Shown here piece by piece: positions 47,455 to 57,966 of a stretch of 64,000 nucleotides of DNA (positions within the stretch are counted from its first letter, which is position 1; every line of letters starts with the position of its first letter). Below the pieces are notes generated by a model, which saw only the letters and a program-made list of their open reading frames with translations, did not search any database and had not been told where the DNA came from. The position numbers and the translations under genes are program-made. The DNA comes from a virus: positions 1 to 64,000 of IMG/VR virus record IMGVR_UViG_3300048588_000136; one strand, given 5' to 3'.

Positions 47455-50141
47455 TGTCAGCCATAACCTTACCTGATGTCAATTTCCGTGTCTACATCGG
47501 TCCCTACCATCTCCATTACGATTGGAGCGATCTTGACTTTGGCGCGTCCTTCTCGCTTGGTTCTGCCACAACCACAAGTGGGCAGATTAGCGGCGCAACG
47601 TCGCTAGCCATTGCTAGCGCCACCGGCTATGGCACAGCGGGTGGCGTGTGGGTTGGTCCAAACGGCAGCGGGCAGGCGTGGGAGTACGAGCAGTTTACCG
47701 CACGCTCTAGCACGACCTTGACCGTGGTGCGTGAGTCCACGACCGACCGCGAGCATAACGGCATCCACAGCAACGGCGCATCGGTGTATCAATTTTATCC
47801 GGTTACGACCAACGACGGCCAACTAACCATCACCGAAGAAGCTGATGACAACGTATCGACCATCACCTGGCGTGCCACCATTAGCGGTGTGCGGGCGCCG
47901 CAACACGTCCTGCGCAACGGGCATATTGTGGTGGTCACCACGTCAAGCAATGGCGGTAGCTACACCATCGCCCTGGTGGGCTTTGTCGATTCACCGACCA
48001 TCAGTGACGACTACAGAAACAATGCGGAGTGGACGCTGAACATTGTGTCATCGGCACAGATCGTCGGTGAGGTCGAAGCGCGCGGTGTGCGGGTTGGTGA
48101 TGCAGACCTGGCAGACGCTGGCACGGCTAGCGCTGTGCAGGAATTGGTGTTGCCGTACGATGAGCGCTACAGCGGCGACTTTACACAGGCGAGTCCTGAC
48201 CTGTCGGCATCATCAGCTATTGACAACAACCTGAACACGCTGTGGATTGCCGAACACTTTACCGGCACCGACTATTGGACCAATGCGGGATTTGCTATCA
48301 ACAGCGATCCCGAAAACGGCGACGATCTAGCCTTTGCTCACCTCTATGTAAATCCGCCGCCGGCGGCCGGTGCTGGCGCTCGCTTTATTGAATTGCGAGT
48401 GCGTACCAGCACCTACGTGCGTGGCTATGCCCTGTATGCAGCCAACGGCGGCAGCGGCGCCGAGTCGTGGTTATTTAACGGACCCGGTGACGTGGAAGAT
48501 GGGGGCAGCATTTTTCTGGTAGAAGATGAAGAGGTGTTCGCCCGGCTCAACCCGTTGGCGCAGTCTGCAGCTATCTACGAAAACAGAACATTTTTCACCA
48601 ATGCCATCACTGCCGCCGGCGGTGAATTGTGGCTGCGGATTGGCGAACTTAACTCATGGCGCAATCGCGTGCGATGGGGAACCGGCAACGGCTACATCAA
48701 CCACGAGGACGCGCCAAGTCGGTCATGGTCAGGGGCAACGGTCACGGCGCCGAGTGTCGGCCAAACCATGCGCTACATCTGGACCAACACCAGCACTACG
48801 GCAGCGAATCACTGGCTGACTGACTACGTGCGCCATGCTGGCTATAACATCGACAACGATGACCCGATGTGGATTATGACCACATTGCCGGGGCTGGGGC
48901 TAAAACTGGCGATGGACATGACCAGCAGCTACCCTGGCAACGGGCAGATTTTATTTATCAATGGACCAGACGACAAATATAGCACGGATGGACTGCCAAG
49001 TAGCGGCACACTGTTCGTCGGGGATGAAAAAATCAGCTACAGTAGCAAGACCGACCAATATATCGTTGTGTCTGCCCGCGGCGCTAGTAGTACCACAGCA
49101 AGCGCTCACAGCGAGGACGATGAGGTTTACATCATGGATGGCAGCGTGCCAACCGACGCCTACCTGATTAGCGGCGTTGGTTGGACTCGTGGTGGCACCA
49201 TTTACCCAAAGTCATTCAAATTGTACACGACAAACATCGTGGACAATGTTCGCACGCCTGACAATGATGACTACCTGAATGATTGGACGTTGCGTGATAC
49301 GGTGACCGCCAACCTAGCAAACAACTATTTCAAGGTGCTAAGCAGCACGCGTGTCAAGCATGTACTGTTTGAAATTTTCTTTATGACGACGGACCCGGCG
49401 CGCCCACGGCTTAACGAAATCAGCGCCATCGTGGACCCGACTTACCACAACCCCAATCTGTGGTTAGCGGCTGACACGAGCACTGGCACGTTGATTGCGC
49501 AGATACTCACCAACGCAGGCATCTGGGCAGGTGCCATCAGTCACAGTGGTACGGCTACCGTCGCCGAGGCCACCACAGCCGATGATAACGCATGGACAGT
49601 TGTGGCAGATCTGGCGGAGTATACCGGCGTGCGGGTGACGGTGCAGCGTGATAGCAAATTCCTGATTGCCAACGATACATTCTGGACTGGCACGCCATCG
49701 ATTGCAACAACATGGAACCGCACCAGCGCCGCCAGTGTGCAAAAATCGTTCCGCAAGGTGTCACCTATCTCGCAGATCATTTTGTCGTGGAAGACACCGG
49801 ACGGCACCGACAGTGGGAAGATTTATTACCCAACCACGGCAGGACGTGGCACGAAGCTAGAGAAACAGGAGACGCTGTACGCCAACAGCACAGCGGCCAC
49901 AGCAGCAGCACGACGGCTCTACTATATGCGCCTGTATCCCTTTGAGGTGAGTGTGGAGGCGTCCGACGTGTCGTCGGACAAACGAGCCGGAGAAGCGCAC
50001 CAGGTCTACTGGCAATTTACCGACGATATGCAGGCTATGGACCGGCTGTATGTGGTCATGAGTGCCGAGCACACCCTGAGTAAAGGCAATTGGTCGTCAA
50101 CATTTCGGCTAGTTCAATACGGACATGAGAGCAATTTCTAA
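47454..50141 (+). CDS. Tail hub / tip protein with discoidin-like segment
   Basis: The 895-residue protein is beta-rich. Residues near 245-260 (ASSAIDNNLNTLWIAEHF) resemble the start of an F5/8 discoidin domain. Two related modules (GPNGSGQAWEYEQFTARSST near 63 and SGTLFVGDEKISYSSKTDQY near 517) suggest duplication. The C-terminal 150 residues resemble hub domains. It ends on the first base of the fibre gene. Confidence 0.7.
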   Translation: MSAITLPDVNFRVYIGPYHLHYDWSDLDFGASFSLGSATTTSGQISGATSLAIASATGYGTAGGVWVGPNGSGQAWEYEQFTARSSTTLTVVRESTTDREHNGIHSNGASVYQFYPVTTNDGQLTITEEADDNVSTITWRATISGVRAPQHVLRNGHIVVVTTSSNGGSYTIALVGFVDSPTISDDYRNNAEWTLNIVSSAQIVGEVEARGVRVGDADLADAGTASAVQELVLPYDERYSGDFTQASPDLSASSAIDNNLNTLWIAEHFTGTDYWTNAGFAINSDPENGDDLAFAHLYVNPPPAAGAGARFIELRVRTSTYVRGYALYAANGGSGAESWLFNGPGDVEDGGSIFLVEDEEVFARLNPLAQSAAIYENRTFFTNAITAAGGELWLRIGELNSWRNRVRWGTGNGYINHEDAPSRSWSGATVTAPSVGQTMRYIWTNTSTTAANHWLTDYVRHAGYNIDNDDPMWIMTTLPGLGLKLAMDMTSSYPGNGQILFINGPDDKYSTDGLPSSGTLFVGDEKISYSSKTDQYIVVSARGASSTTASAHSEDDEVYIMDGSVPTDAYLISGVGWTRGGTIYPKSFKLYTTNIVDNVRTPDNDDYLNDWTLRDTVTANLANNYFKVLSSTRVKHVLFEIFFMTTDPARPRLNEISAIVDPTYHNPNLWLAADTSTGTLIAQILTNAGIWAGAISHSGTATVAEATTADDNAWTVVADLAEYTGVRVTVQRDSKFLIANDTFWTGTPSIATTWNRTSAASVQKSFRKVSPISQIILSWKTPDGTDSGKIYYPTTAGRGTKLEKQETLYANSTAATAAARRLYYMRLYPFEVSVEASDVSSDKRAGEAHQVYWQFTDDMQAMDRLYVVMSAEHTLSKGNWSSTFRLVQYGHESNF

Positions 50142-53100
50142 TGCCATCAGCTAAATTTAAGGACGCGGCACGCCGCATTAAAGCTAAACTGAACACTGAC
50201 TATGAACAGTCCGTGACCGCGCCCACAGCCGGGCCGGTTGGCAGTGGTAAGCTATTCATCGGCGGGCAAGTGTTTGACGGTGACATTTCCGGCGTCACGC
50301 AAGTCGTCAACGTTGGGCGCCCAGCAGCGGCGCAGTATGCGGCCAAGGTCGGCGGCGGCACAACGGTCATTAGTAGTGGCGGCAGCACAGCCACAACGGG
50401 CGGAACGTCTGCGGATCTGACGACGCTGTATAATGCGTCATACATCACGGTCGAGGAGGAAGCGCCGTTCCCCAATGCGCGCCAAATCTCCAGCACTAAC
50501 GCCATCACGATTACGGACAACGGTCCAAGTGGCTTTCTAATTATCGGCATGGCCACACCGCCAACACTGTCGGCCACATCCACCAATGATGCCACGACCG
50601 GATCGCACGCCATCACAGCCAGCGCTGCGCCTGGGGCTGCGGAGTCATTGCTGAAATCGACCAGCGCGGGGCTGCTGACGCTGCCGTTATACACGGCAAC
50701 CACGAAGGTGACCACGCCATTGATTGACACAGCGAGTGGTAACCTATCCATTGCACCGGCGAGCAGTATAACCGCCATCACCGGAGCGCTGACTGTTAGC
50801 ACAAGCGTGCAATCGCCACTGATTACCACTGCCACCGATGTCGATTTGGTCATCAATCCTGCCGGCACGGGGGCTGTTCAATTCCCGAATGATCAAACAT
50901 TACGCACATCATCATTTGATAGCTCGTTTCCGATTACCGGCTGGCAGATTAACGAGGTTGCTGGCATCAGTGGATATAGTGCGCTGACTATCGGTAAAAT
51001 CCAAGCCGATGAACTTGCCGTGCGTGTTTTCGTGGCTGACGAAGTGCGCGTGGACCGCGGTGATGAGTACTGGACGAAGAGCTACGGCATTGTAGCGGAA
51101 ACATTCACCACGCCATCGGCCATCGGTAGCACAGTGTCCGTTATGTTTGAGGACAGCCCAGCGTTAGCGGGCGCTATCTTCACTAACAACGACTGGGTAC
51201 TGATTCGCAAACTCGACATTGACACCGGCATTTCATTGAGCAATATATGGGGCCAGGTTGCCACATACGTCAACAATAGTGATGGTACGCAAAACTGGAC
51301 ATTTACGCTTCGCAGTGGGCCAACCAGTGAAAGTATTACAAAGGGTAGTCTCGCCATCGACTTCGGTGCAACTGGGGCGGCGCTCATCCATCTATCAGTT
51401 ATCGATGCAGCGGGCGCTCCTTATATCAAAATGCGCAAGTGGAGCGGCGCAAACCCGTACACGCCGAGCAACTTTACCACCTACGTCCAACTTGGCGAGC
51501 TTGGCAGCACCGGCAACAGTTATTACACGCCAAGCGGCTATGGTCTGTATATTCGCTCCACAGCAAATGAAGACCAGTTCATTGTTGCCGACGATAACGG
51601 TTTGCAGATCCGTGGCGCTGACCTGGCACTCTACAACAGCACGACACAAACCATTTTGATGAACAACGCCGCTGGCGTTAACATTTTGGAGGATGTGTGG
51701 GGTAGCTGGGATAATCGACGTGCAATGCAGTGGTGGCCCAACCTCGCCAGCATGACGGGCGATCCGTCGCTGAGTATGTACACCGGCAAGCATAGCGGCG
51801 GCTCATTCCCGAACCAAAACTGGGCCTACATTGACAGCAACCCAACCGGTGGCGTGCTTGCCAACCTGTCTATCACGGCCCACGGGCAAGGCACAGCAGA
51901 TGACGCCGGTATTTACATTGAAGGCGGGAGTCAATCACTAGCTTCGCCTGCGACCGTTGTCATTACCGCTGAAAATATCGACTTGGCCGGCAATGTGGAC
52001 ACAGCGTCATTGTCGGTCGGCGGCATTGCGGTTAGCCTCAGCGGACACACGCACAGCTACCTGCCGCTATCCGGTGGCATTCTTGGTGGATCGCTAACCG
52101 CACAGAACATTACATTTTCGACAGACAGCACCTACGATATTGGCGCTGCTGACAAGCGTGTGCAAAATTTGTATGCGGTCAATTTGCACGTCAACACTAT
52201 CGTCGGTACACCTTCGTACAGCCACAACCATGCGGCGAGCGACATCAATAGCGGCACGTTGGACGAAGCGCGGATAAACCATACATGGACAGGTGCGCTT
52301 ACCCTGGACGCCGATGCGTCCGCCGGCAGTAGCAACTATCTGCGCCTGGCGACGCAGACCGGATCAAAGTTCTGGGATCTCATCGGGCGTGCTCATGACT
52401 ATGGTACGTCTGCACAACAAAACGACCTGCTATTGACGTACTATGATGGCTCGTCAACCTACATTGTACTTCAGGCGGATAACGCTACCCGTATTGTTGA
52501 CTTCCTCAATACTCCAACTGTTGGTGGTACGGCCGTCAGCCTCAGTGGACATACGCATACAGTATCAGCGCGAGATCTAACGAGTAGCAATAGGTATTAT
52601 CCAGAAAATTATAGCAACAACGTCCAGTCTGCCATCGACGCGGCGGCGTCAACCGGCGGCACGGTTGTACTGTCGGGGTTCTACTCAATATCCGCAGCGC
52701 TGTCGATGAAGAGTAACGTGACAATTGAGGGGATTGGGTGGGACAAATCTGGCATTAACACGACTGGGAATATTGACGCCATCGTTTTTGATGGGCCTGC
52801 CTACAAACGCAGTATGACGCTGCGTAATTTTAAAATCAATCTGGGAAGTTCCACCGGTCATCATATCCACTTTACAGCCTATGAACCGTGGGCTGTTACT
52901 GTCGAGGACATGCAGCTAACCGGCGGCACAAATTCGTTTATCAAGGTTGACACTGATGTAAATCCGTTCGAGGTGACGATCCAACGGGTTCGATTGGATA
53001 GCTCGACGCTGACAAATCCTGCAATTGATTGGCTGGGTGGTGGGTCCGGTTGTACGATGGATCGCCTTTACATTGAACCCGGATCGGGAGCGTATTGCGA

Positions 53101-56100
53101 AGGCTTGCACCTCTACAACGGTAATTTCACTATCGGGACCATTATCACAGGAAACGGTGTTCATCGCGCCGTTCGTGTAGAGTACGCGCGCGCTAACATT
53201 GAGCTTATTCATTACGAGCCTGTTACCGCTCTTTCATCACATGCCACTGATATTGTGCGAACCGGCACAGGCATTACCATAGGCTGGGTTCGCGTTGGCG
53301 GTGTCGTAGTCGCCAGCGGATTAGCGGGTAACAGTAAACCATACTATGTTTACTATGTTGGTCACGAAACGCCAGCCAGCGAATTTGGGCCGGTGCAATT
53401 ATACTCATCGCTAGAAACCGGCGGATCTATCGTATACTGCCCCGACGACAAATCGCAATCTGAGGTGCAATTGTACCACGGTCCACAAAGCGACATTGAC
53501 AACAATAGTCAGGGACTCGTGGTCAGCACCGGCGAACTAACACGGGCTTCGCTGTTGTCCTATATGCAAACGCAGCTAGACACTCGTTATGTAAACACGT
53601 CCGGCGATACAATGACCGGCACGCTCTATGGCACCGGAATCAAACAAGGCACGGCGCCTGGTGGTGGGCTGCTCGGATACTCAACTGAGTTTTACCACAA
53701 CATTGGCATGATTCAGAATGCCGCCAATCCTACGCTATCCACGGTTGCCTACTCCTACAGCACCCCTGCGTCACCATACGATGCGTTTACGCTGGATGTG
53801 CGTGGGAACAGCGCCGGTGGGGTACAACGGCAGATGGCTTCAATGGTCGCTCGCGTTGATACCACTACGAACAATTCCGAAATCGCATCCTGGTCTATTC
53901 GAACTCGAAAAAGCGGCACGCTCACAGAACGAATTAATATCGGGGAAACCATTGCCGTTACCGGCGCATTAACCGGCAGTAGCACCGGCGTGTTCGCCTC
54001 CACGCTGACGGCCGCCAGCGACACGGATGCTAACAATACATTCGGACGGGCCATTATCGGCTATGCACAGGCGAGTGACACAGCGACATTTAGTCACTTC
54101 GATCATAATTCGTCTACCAATTTCGCCCTGGCGCAGAGCGCTGCCGGTGCGACCGTCGTCAATGCCGCCAGTGGGCAGACAATCAGCCTTGGCAACGCCG
54201 GTACGGCTGTGGCCACGATTAGCGCTAGCGGCATTGACATGCAAAGTGGCGAGTATATCGGATCATTTGATTACGCTAGCCGTTCAACCGGTTGGCGCGT
54301 CGATGCCCTTGGCGGCGCTGACGTTCGCTATCTGTACGCCGACCAAATGCACGTAAAAACGTTTATCGCCGATTTGGAGCAAGCGCTAGCCGGCAGTCAG
54401 GTAATTAGTAAATCCGTGGCTGTGTTGGCACAGGATTTCATTGCCCCCTACGCCGGTGGGTCACAGGTTCTAGTGGTCGAAGATTTGCCCAGCGCGTCTA
54501 ACATGGCGGTGTTTGAGGCCAACGATATTGTCACATTGCGCCAGATAAGCCGGTCTAGCGGTAGTTTGTCCGTCGGCTACTGTTTCGGCGTTGTGACCAA
54601 CTACGCCGATGGATCTGGCACGCAAAGCTGGACATTCACACGTAGTGGGACAACGACCTACAACGCCATCACGCAGCGAGGCACAGCAACCAGCAACAGC
54701 ACGTCAGCGGGTACTAGTATCACCGTCACCAAGCCCACGGGGGTTGTCTCCGGTGATGTCATGCTGGCAATTGTCACACACGACGGCGCCGCCGATACCA
54801 TCACCGCAACGGGCTGGACAATTATCGGCACCTATACTAGTGGCACCGATATCAATCTCGCCATGTACTATCGTGTTGCCGGTGGCGCTGAAGGTGCAAA
54901 CTACTCATTTAGTACAGCATCAAGTCACGCTCTAGCCGCCTCAATCGTCGCTTACTACAATGTTGATTCGCTGATTATTGATGATTACAGTATCAGCACC
55001 AACAGCGCATCGACTAGCATGACCGGCACAACCGTTTTCGGCACGGCGACCGCCAACATGCTGGTGTTTCTTGGTGGCATCACCAACAATAGCGCGGTTA
55101 CCCCGGCGTCCGGTATGACCGAGCTTGTTGACGCTGGCTCGACAGGGATTCGTGTCTATGTCGCTCATCAAACGCTATCGGCGTCAGGCGAGACAGGATC
55201 GAAGGTCGCCACCATTGCGGCCAGTCATGCCAGCATTGTCGGCATGGTGGCGCTGCGTCCAACCTACAGTGCTATGACGACGCCCGCCGGTACTGTCACA
55301 CCAGGAACTGTCATCGAAGCCGATGGGCTTGTACTTGACTACGGCGTGAGCGGTAACGGCATTTATGAGGTATCGGCTATCGACGGCACGTATGGTCAAT
55401 ATTCGCCATATGCACGCGTGGCCACGTTTACGACACATCCGTTAACTGATGGCGTTGTGCGCACGCAGATGGGCAACCTGTCAGGACTAAGCGGTGCAAG
55501 CGCCAACGAGTACGGTTTATATGCTGGCAGTGGCACCATTGCCACAACAGCGCAGTATCTGCGCATCAGCACTGCAGGCGTACAACTTAACAATATCCCG
55601 ATCAAACTATACAACGCCGGCACGCAGACGGTTAATATCGATTCGGCTGGTACTGACATCTGGGTAGGTCCATCGTCGGCTGACAAGCGGCTACACTGGA
55701 ATGGTACATCTCTCAACGTCAACGGGGCTATTACCGTTAGCGCGGCGTCCGGTTTCAGTGGATCGGGCTATTTGCAGGTTGGAACAGGTACAAAAGATAG
55801 TACTCTAAATGGATTCAATATTAACTCGTCAGAGTTCGTTGGACAGGCTAGCGGTGTAGATCAGGTTGTGCTTGGCACCGATGGCAAAATCAAAGCCGGC
55901 GCGGGTAATGTAGTTCTGGACAGCGCCGGTATCAGCGTGATTGGTGGCAGTTCGTTCATCATTAAACAGGATGGAACCACAACAAAGGGCTATATTTATA
56001 GTAGTAATCCGCTTGATAGTTTGCTTGTCAATAACACAGGTGTGGGCATAAAAACTGCCGCAACAGCCACAACCGAAAGCGTGTCATTGCGCGCAAATGC

Positions 56101-56941
56101 CAGCGGGGGGCGAACATCAGAAATCGCCATTGAGGCAGGTTCCAGTACCGGCACCAATCGTATTAGGATGTTGGCATACAGCGGGAGTACCAGTACGTCT
56201 GGGCAAGTAACATTAACGGAAACATCTTTCGCATTAGCGCTCAACGGCACAGGCAGTGATGATTTCATCATCGACGGAACAAGCGCCAGATTCGGCACGG
56301 ATGTTGACCTAAACGGCAATGACATCATCGACACCGCCACGATTACGTTGGCGCCGACAGCAGGTAACAGCGCTGTATCCATCACCACACCGACCAACCA
56401 AACGGCGGCGGGCGTGGCGCTTGGTAACGCCAACTGTGGTAGCAGTTACGGCCCGTTTATCTCCATCGGCTACAACAACAACGGTAGCACGCCATCAGCG
56501 GCATGGCTGCGCATGTACCGGCGCGATGGGTCAACCGGCGATCTGTGGGTCGACGCGTCGGGCAACCTGCGCATTGGCGTGGCGTCTGCGGTCACAAATG
56601 CCACTGATACAGGGGGCGTAGTTTGTGGCACGCAGACCAGTTCGCTTGACACCAAGAACATCATCGAACCATTTACCGACTACAGTAGCGCGCTGAACGC
56701 CATCATTGACGCTCCCCTGTACGATTTTACCTATAAGAGCGGCGCATTTAATGGCGAACGTTTTACCGGCATCGTAACAGACTACGCGCCCACATTCGGC
56801 ATGGATAGAGATGAGACCCACCCGGCCGGCAAGTCACTAAACACTATCAGCGCCCACGGCTACACGTTCGCCGCCATCAAAGCATTGCACGCACGAATTG
56901 AACAATTAGAGAATCAGGTTAGAGAGTTGCAACATGTTTAG
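50141..56941 (+). CDS. Giant tail fibre with beta-helix and S74-type chaperone
   Basis: The 2266-residue protein has fibre repeats with SLSGHTH (near 630 and 800), a right-handed beta-helix region like pectate lyase (about 820-1130, starting NNVQSAIDAAASTGGTVVLS), and a C-terminal peptidase S74 chaperone (SSLDTKNIIEPF ... FAAIKALHARIEQLE, 2167-2263). A block near 265-390 (GWQINEVAGISG ... NWTFTL) is repeated near 1383-1500 (GWRVDALGGADV ... SWTFTR). The chaperone would cleave itself off after trimerisation. Confidence 0.82.
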   Translation: MPSAKFKDAARRIKAKLNTDYEQSVTAPTAGPVGSGKLFIGGQVFDGDISGVTQVVNVGRPAAAQYAAKVGGGTTVISSGGSTATTGGTSADLTTLYNASYITVEEEAPFPNARQISSTNAITITDNGPSGFLIIGMATPPTLSATSTNDATTGSHAITASAAPGAAESLLKSTSAGLLTLPLYTATTKVTTPLIDTASGNLSIAPASSITAITGALTVSTSVQSPLITTATDVDLVINPAGTGAVQFPNDQTLRTSSFDSSFPITGWQINEVAGISGYSALTIGKIQADELAVRVFVADEVRVDRGDEYWTKSYGIVAETFTTPSAIGSTVSVMFEDSPALAGAIFTNNDWVLIRKLDIDTGISLSNIWGQVATYVNNSDGTQNWTFTLRSGPTSESITKGSLAIDFGATGAALIHLSVIDAAGAPYIKMRKWSGANPYTPSNFTTYVQLGELGSTGNSYYTPSGYGLYIRSTANEDQFIVADDNGLQIRGADLALYNSTTQTILMNNAAGVNILEDVWGSWDNRRAMQWWPNLASMTGDPSLSMYTGKHSGGSFPNQNWAYIDSNPTGGVLANLSITAHGQGTADDAGIYIEGGSQSLASPATVVITAENIDLAGNVDTASLSVGGIAVSLSGHTHSYLPLSGGILGGSLTAQNITFSTDSTYDIGAADKRVQNLYAVNLHVNTIVGTPSYSHNHAASDINSGTLDEARINHTWTGALTLDADASAGSSNYLRLATQTGSKFWDLIGRAHDYGTSAQQNDLLLTYYDGSSTYIVLQADNATRIVDFLNTPTVGGTAVSLSGHTHTVSARDLTSSNRYYPENYSNNVQSAIDAAASTGGTVVLSGFYSISAALSMKSNVTIEGIGWDKSGINTTGNIDAIVFDGPAYKRSMTLRNFKINLGSSTGHHIHFTAYEPWAVTVEDMQLTGGTNSFIKVDTDVNPFEVTIQRVRLDSSTLTNPAIDWLGGGSGCTMDRLYIEPGSGAYCEGLHLYNGNFTIGTIITGNGVHRAVRVEYARANIELIHYEPVTALSSHATDIVRTGTGITIGWVRVGGVVVASGLAGNSKPYYVYYVGHETPASEFGPVQLYSSLETGGSIVYCPDDKSQSEVQLYHGPQSDIDNNSQGLVVSTGELTRASLLSYMQTQLDTRYVNTSGDTMTGTLYGTGIKQGTAPGGGLLGYSTEFYHNIGMIQNAANPTLSTVAYSYSTPASPYDAFTLDVRGNSAGGVQRQMASMVARVDTTTNNSEIASWSIRTRKSGTLTERINIGETIAVTGALTGSSTGVFASTLTAASDTDANNTFGRAIIGYAQASDTATFSHFDHNSSTNFALAQSAAGATVVNAASGQTISLGNAGTAVATISASGIDMQSGEYIGSFDYASRSTGWRVDALGGADVRYLYADQMHVKTFIADLEQALAGSQVISKSVAVLAQDFIAPYAGGSQVLVVEDLPSASNMAVFEANDIVTLRQISRSSGSLSVGYCFGVVTNYADGSGTQSWTFTRSGTTTYNAITQRGTATSNSTSAGTSITVTKPTGVVSGDVMLAIVTHDGAADTITATGWTIIGTYTSGTDINLAMYYRVAGGAEGANYSFSTASSHALAASIVAYYNVDSLIIDDYSISTNSASTSMTGTTVFGTATANMLVFLGGITNNSAVTPASGMTELVDAGSTGIRVYVAHQTLSASGETGSKVATIAASHASIVGMVALRPTYSAMTTPAGTVTPGTVIEADGLVLDYGVSGNGIYEVSAIDGTYGQYSPYARVATFTTHPLTDGVVRTQMGNLSGLSGASANEYGLYAGSGTIATTAQYLRISTAGVQLNNIPIKLYNAGTQTVNIDSAGTDIWVGPSSADKRLHWNGTSLNVNGAITVSAASGFSGSGYLQVGTGTKDSTLNGFNINSSEFVGQASGVDQVVLGTDGKIKAGAGNVVLDSAGISVIGGSSFIIKQDGTTTKGYIYSSNPLDSLLVNNTGVGIKTAATATTESVSLRANASGGRTSEIAIEAGSSTGTNRIRMLAYSGSTSTSGQVTLTETSFALALNGTGSDDFIIDGTSARFGTDVDLNGNDIIDTATITLAPTAGNSAVSITTPTNQTAAGVALGNANCGSSYGPFISIGYNNNGSTPSAAWLRMYRRDGSTGDLWVDASGNLRIGVASAVTNATDTGGVVCGTQTSSLDTKNIIEPFTDYSSALNAIIDAPLYDFTYKSGAFNGERFTGIVTDYAPTFGMDRDETHPAGKSLNTISAHGYTFAAIKALHARIEQLENQVRELQHV

Positions 56942-57635
56942 ATCTATAGTTATTACGGCACTATTTACTATCAGCACCTACCTGCCTATCATCGCCAATG
57001 GCGAACAGCCCATCGTCGGCACTTTGCCCGCAACGGTACCGCCAGCCGTGGACATCGCTTTTGTGGGCAACAGTCTCACAGCCGCCGGCCCGATCTATAG
57101 TTGGGCCGGGCAATGGGGTATGGCGGCAAGCCAGCCCGATAAAGATTACGTGCATCGTGTTCAGTTACGCCTAGCAGCGTACACAGGCGTAATACCAGAG
57201 ATTGCCGTCTATTCTGCCGACCTCCACAAGCCAGAAAACATTGTGCAAGCGGCGCAAAAGGTAGCGACCGCGCGACCACGTATCCTAGTAGTGCAGATGG
57301 GCGATAACGCCGATCCGAACAGTGACTATCAATCATTTCGTGACGCCTACACGCTACTACGCAATGCAGCGCCGGCGGCAAAGCTTATCTATGTCGGCGT
57401 GTGGCAGTATGACGACGTGCGTAACCAGCACATCAGACGGATAGCGCAAGAGGACAACGCCACTTACGTACATATCAATGATCTCTACCTGGACCCGTCC
57501 AACCAAGCCACGGCGCAGGGTTGCACTGACACACACGGCGTATGCTGGCACCCGTCAGATGCCGGCATGGCGTTGATTGCTGGGCGCGTCTATTCGGCAA
57601 TATTAGGGCCGGTACGAAACGACTATGGACAATGA
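56934..57635 (+). CDS. Secreted SGNH-family hydrolase
   Basis: The 233-residue protein has an N-terminal signal-like helix (SIVITALFTISTYLPIIA), then FVGNSLTAAG in place of GDS, VVQMGDNAD for the GxND block, and DTHGVCWHPSDAGM with the Asp-His pair. It may remove acetyl groups from surface sugars. Its start overlaps the fibre gene, so it is probably part of host-surface processing. Confidence 0.75.
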   Translation: MFRSIVITALFTISTYLPIIANGEQPIVGTLPATVPPAVDIAFVGNSLTAAGPIYSWAGQWGMAASQPDKDYVHRVQLRLAAYTGVIPEIAVYSADLHKPENIVQAAQKVATARPRILVVQMGDNADPNSDYQSFRDAYTLLRNAAPAAKLIYVGVWQYDDVRNQHIRRIAQEDNATYVHINDLYLDPSNQATAQGCTDTHGVCWHPSDAGMALIAGRVYSAILGPVRNDYGQ

Positions 57636-57756
57636 CAAAACACCGCGAGAGTTGATCATGCAAGCGCCTGTGGTGCCAACTTCGTAATTGGCGTGTAAGT
57701 GTGGTAAAATATCGATAGGTATGAATAAGTTCAGAATAAAGCGAGGAACAAACAGT

Positions 57757-57960
57757 ATGACGATTTCAGATTTACGCAAGAAGTACAATGACGATTTGCG
57801 CGCTATGAAGGATCGCAAAGAACAAATTGAAGCCGAGTTAGAGAGCATCGGCACCAACATTGAACGCCTGGCCGGTGCCATTTTCGCATTGAATCAGGTT
57901 GAGCAGGAGCAGCAGAAAGCTACAGCGGCCACACCGGCGGCGCCCGTTGCCGAGTCATAG
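57757..57960 (+). CDS. Small coiled-coil protein
   Basis: The 67-residue protein is a coiled coil (LRKKYNDDLRAMKDRKEQIE) with an Ala/Pro tail. ATG 57757 follows GCGAGGAA. TAAAAT at 57705 may be a weak -10. Confidence 0.58.
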   Translation: MTISDLRKKYNDDLRAMKDRKEQIEAELESIGTNIERLAGAIFALNQVEQEQQKATAATPAAPVAES

Positions 57961-57966
57961 CGCAAA

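Noticed and set aside
57682-57710. Promoter before 57757
   Set aside because: TAAAAT is present but no -35 lies at 16-18 bp.
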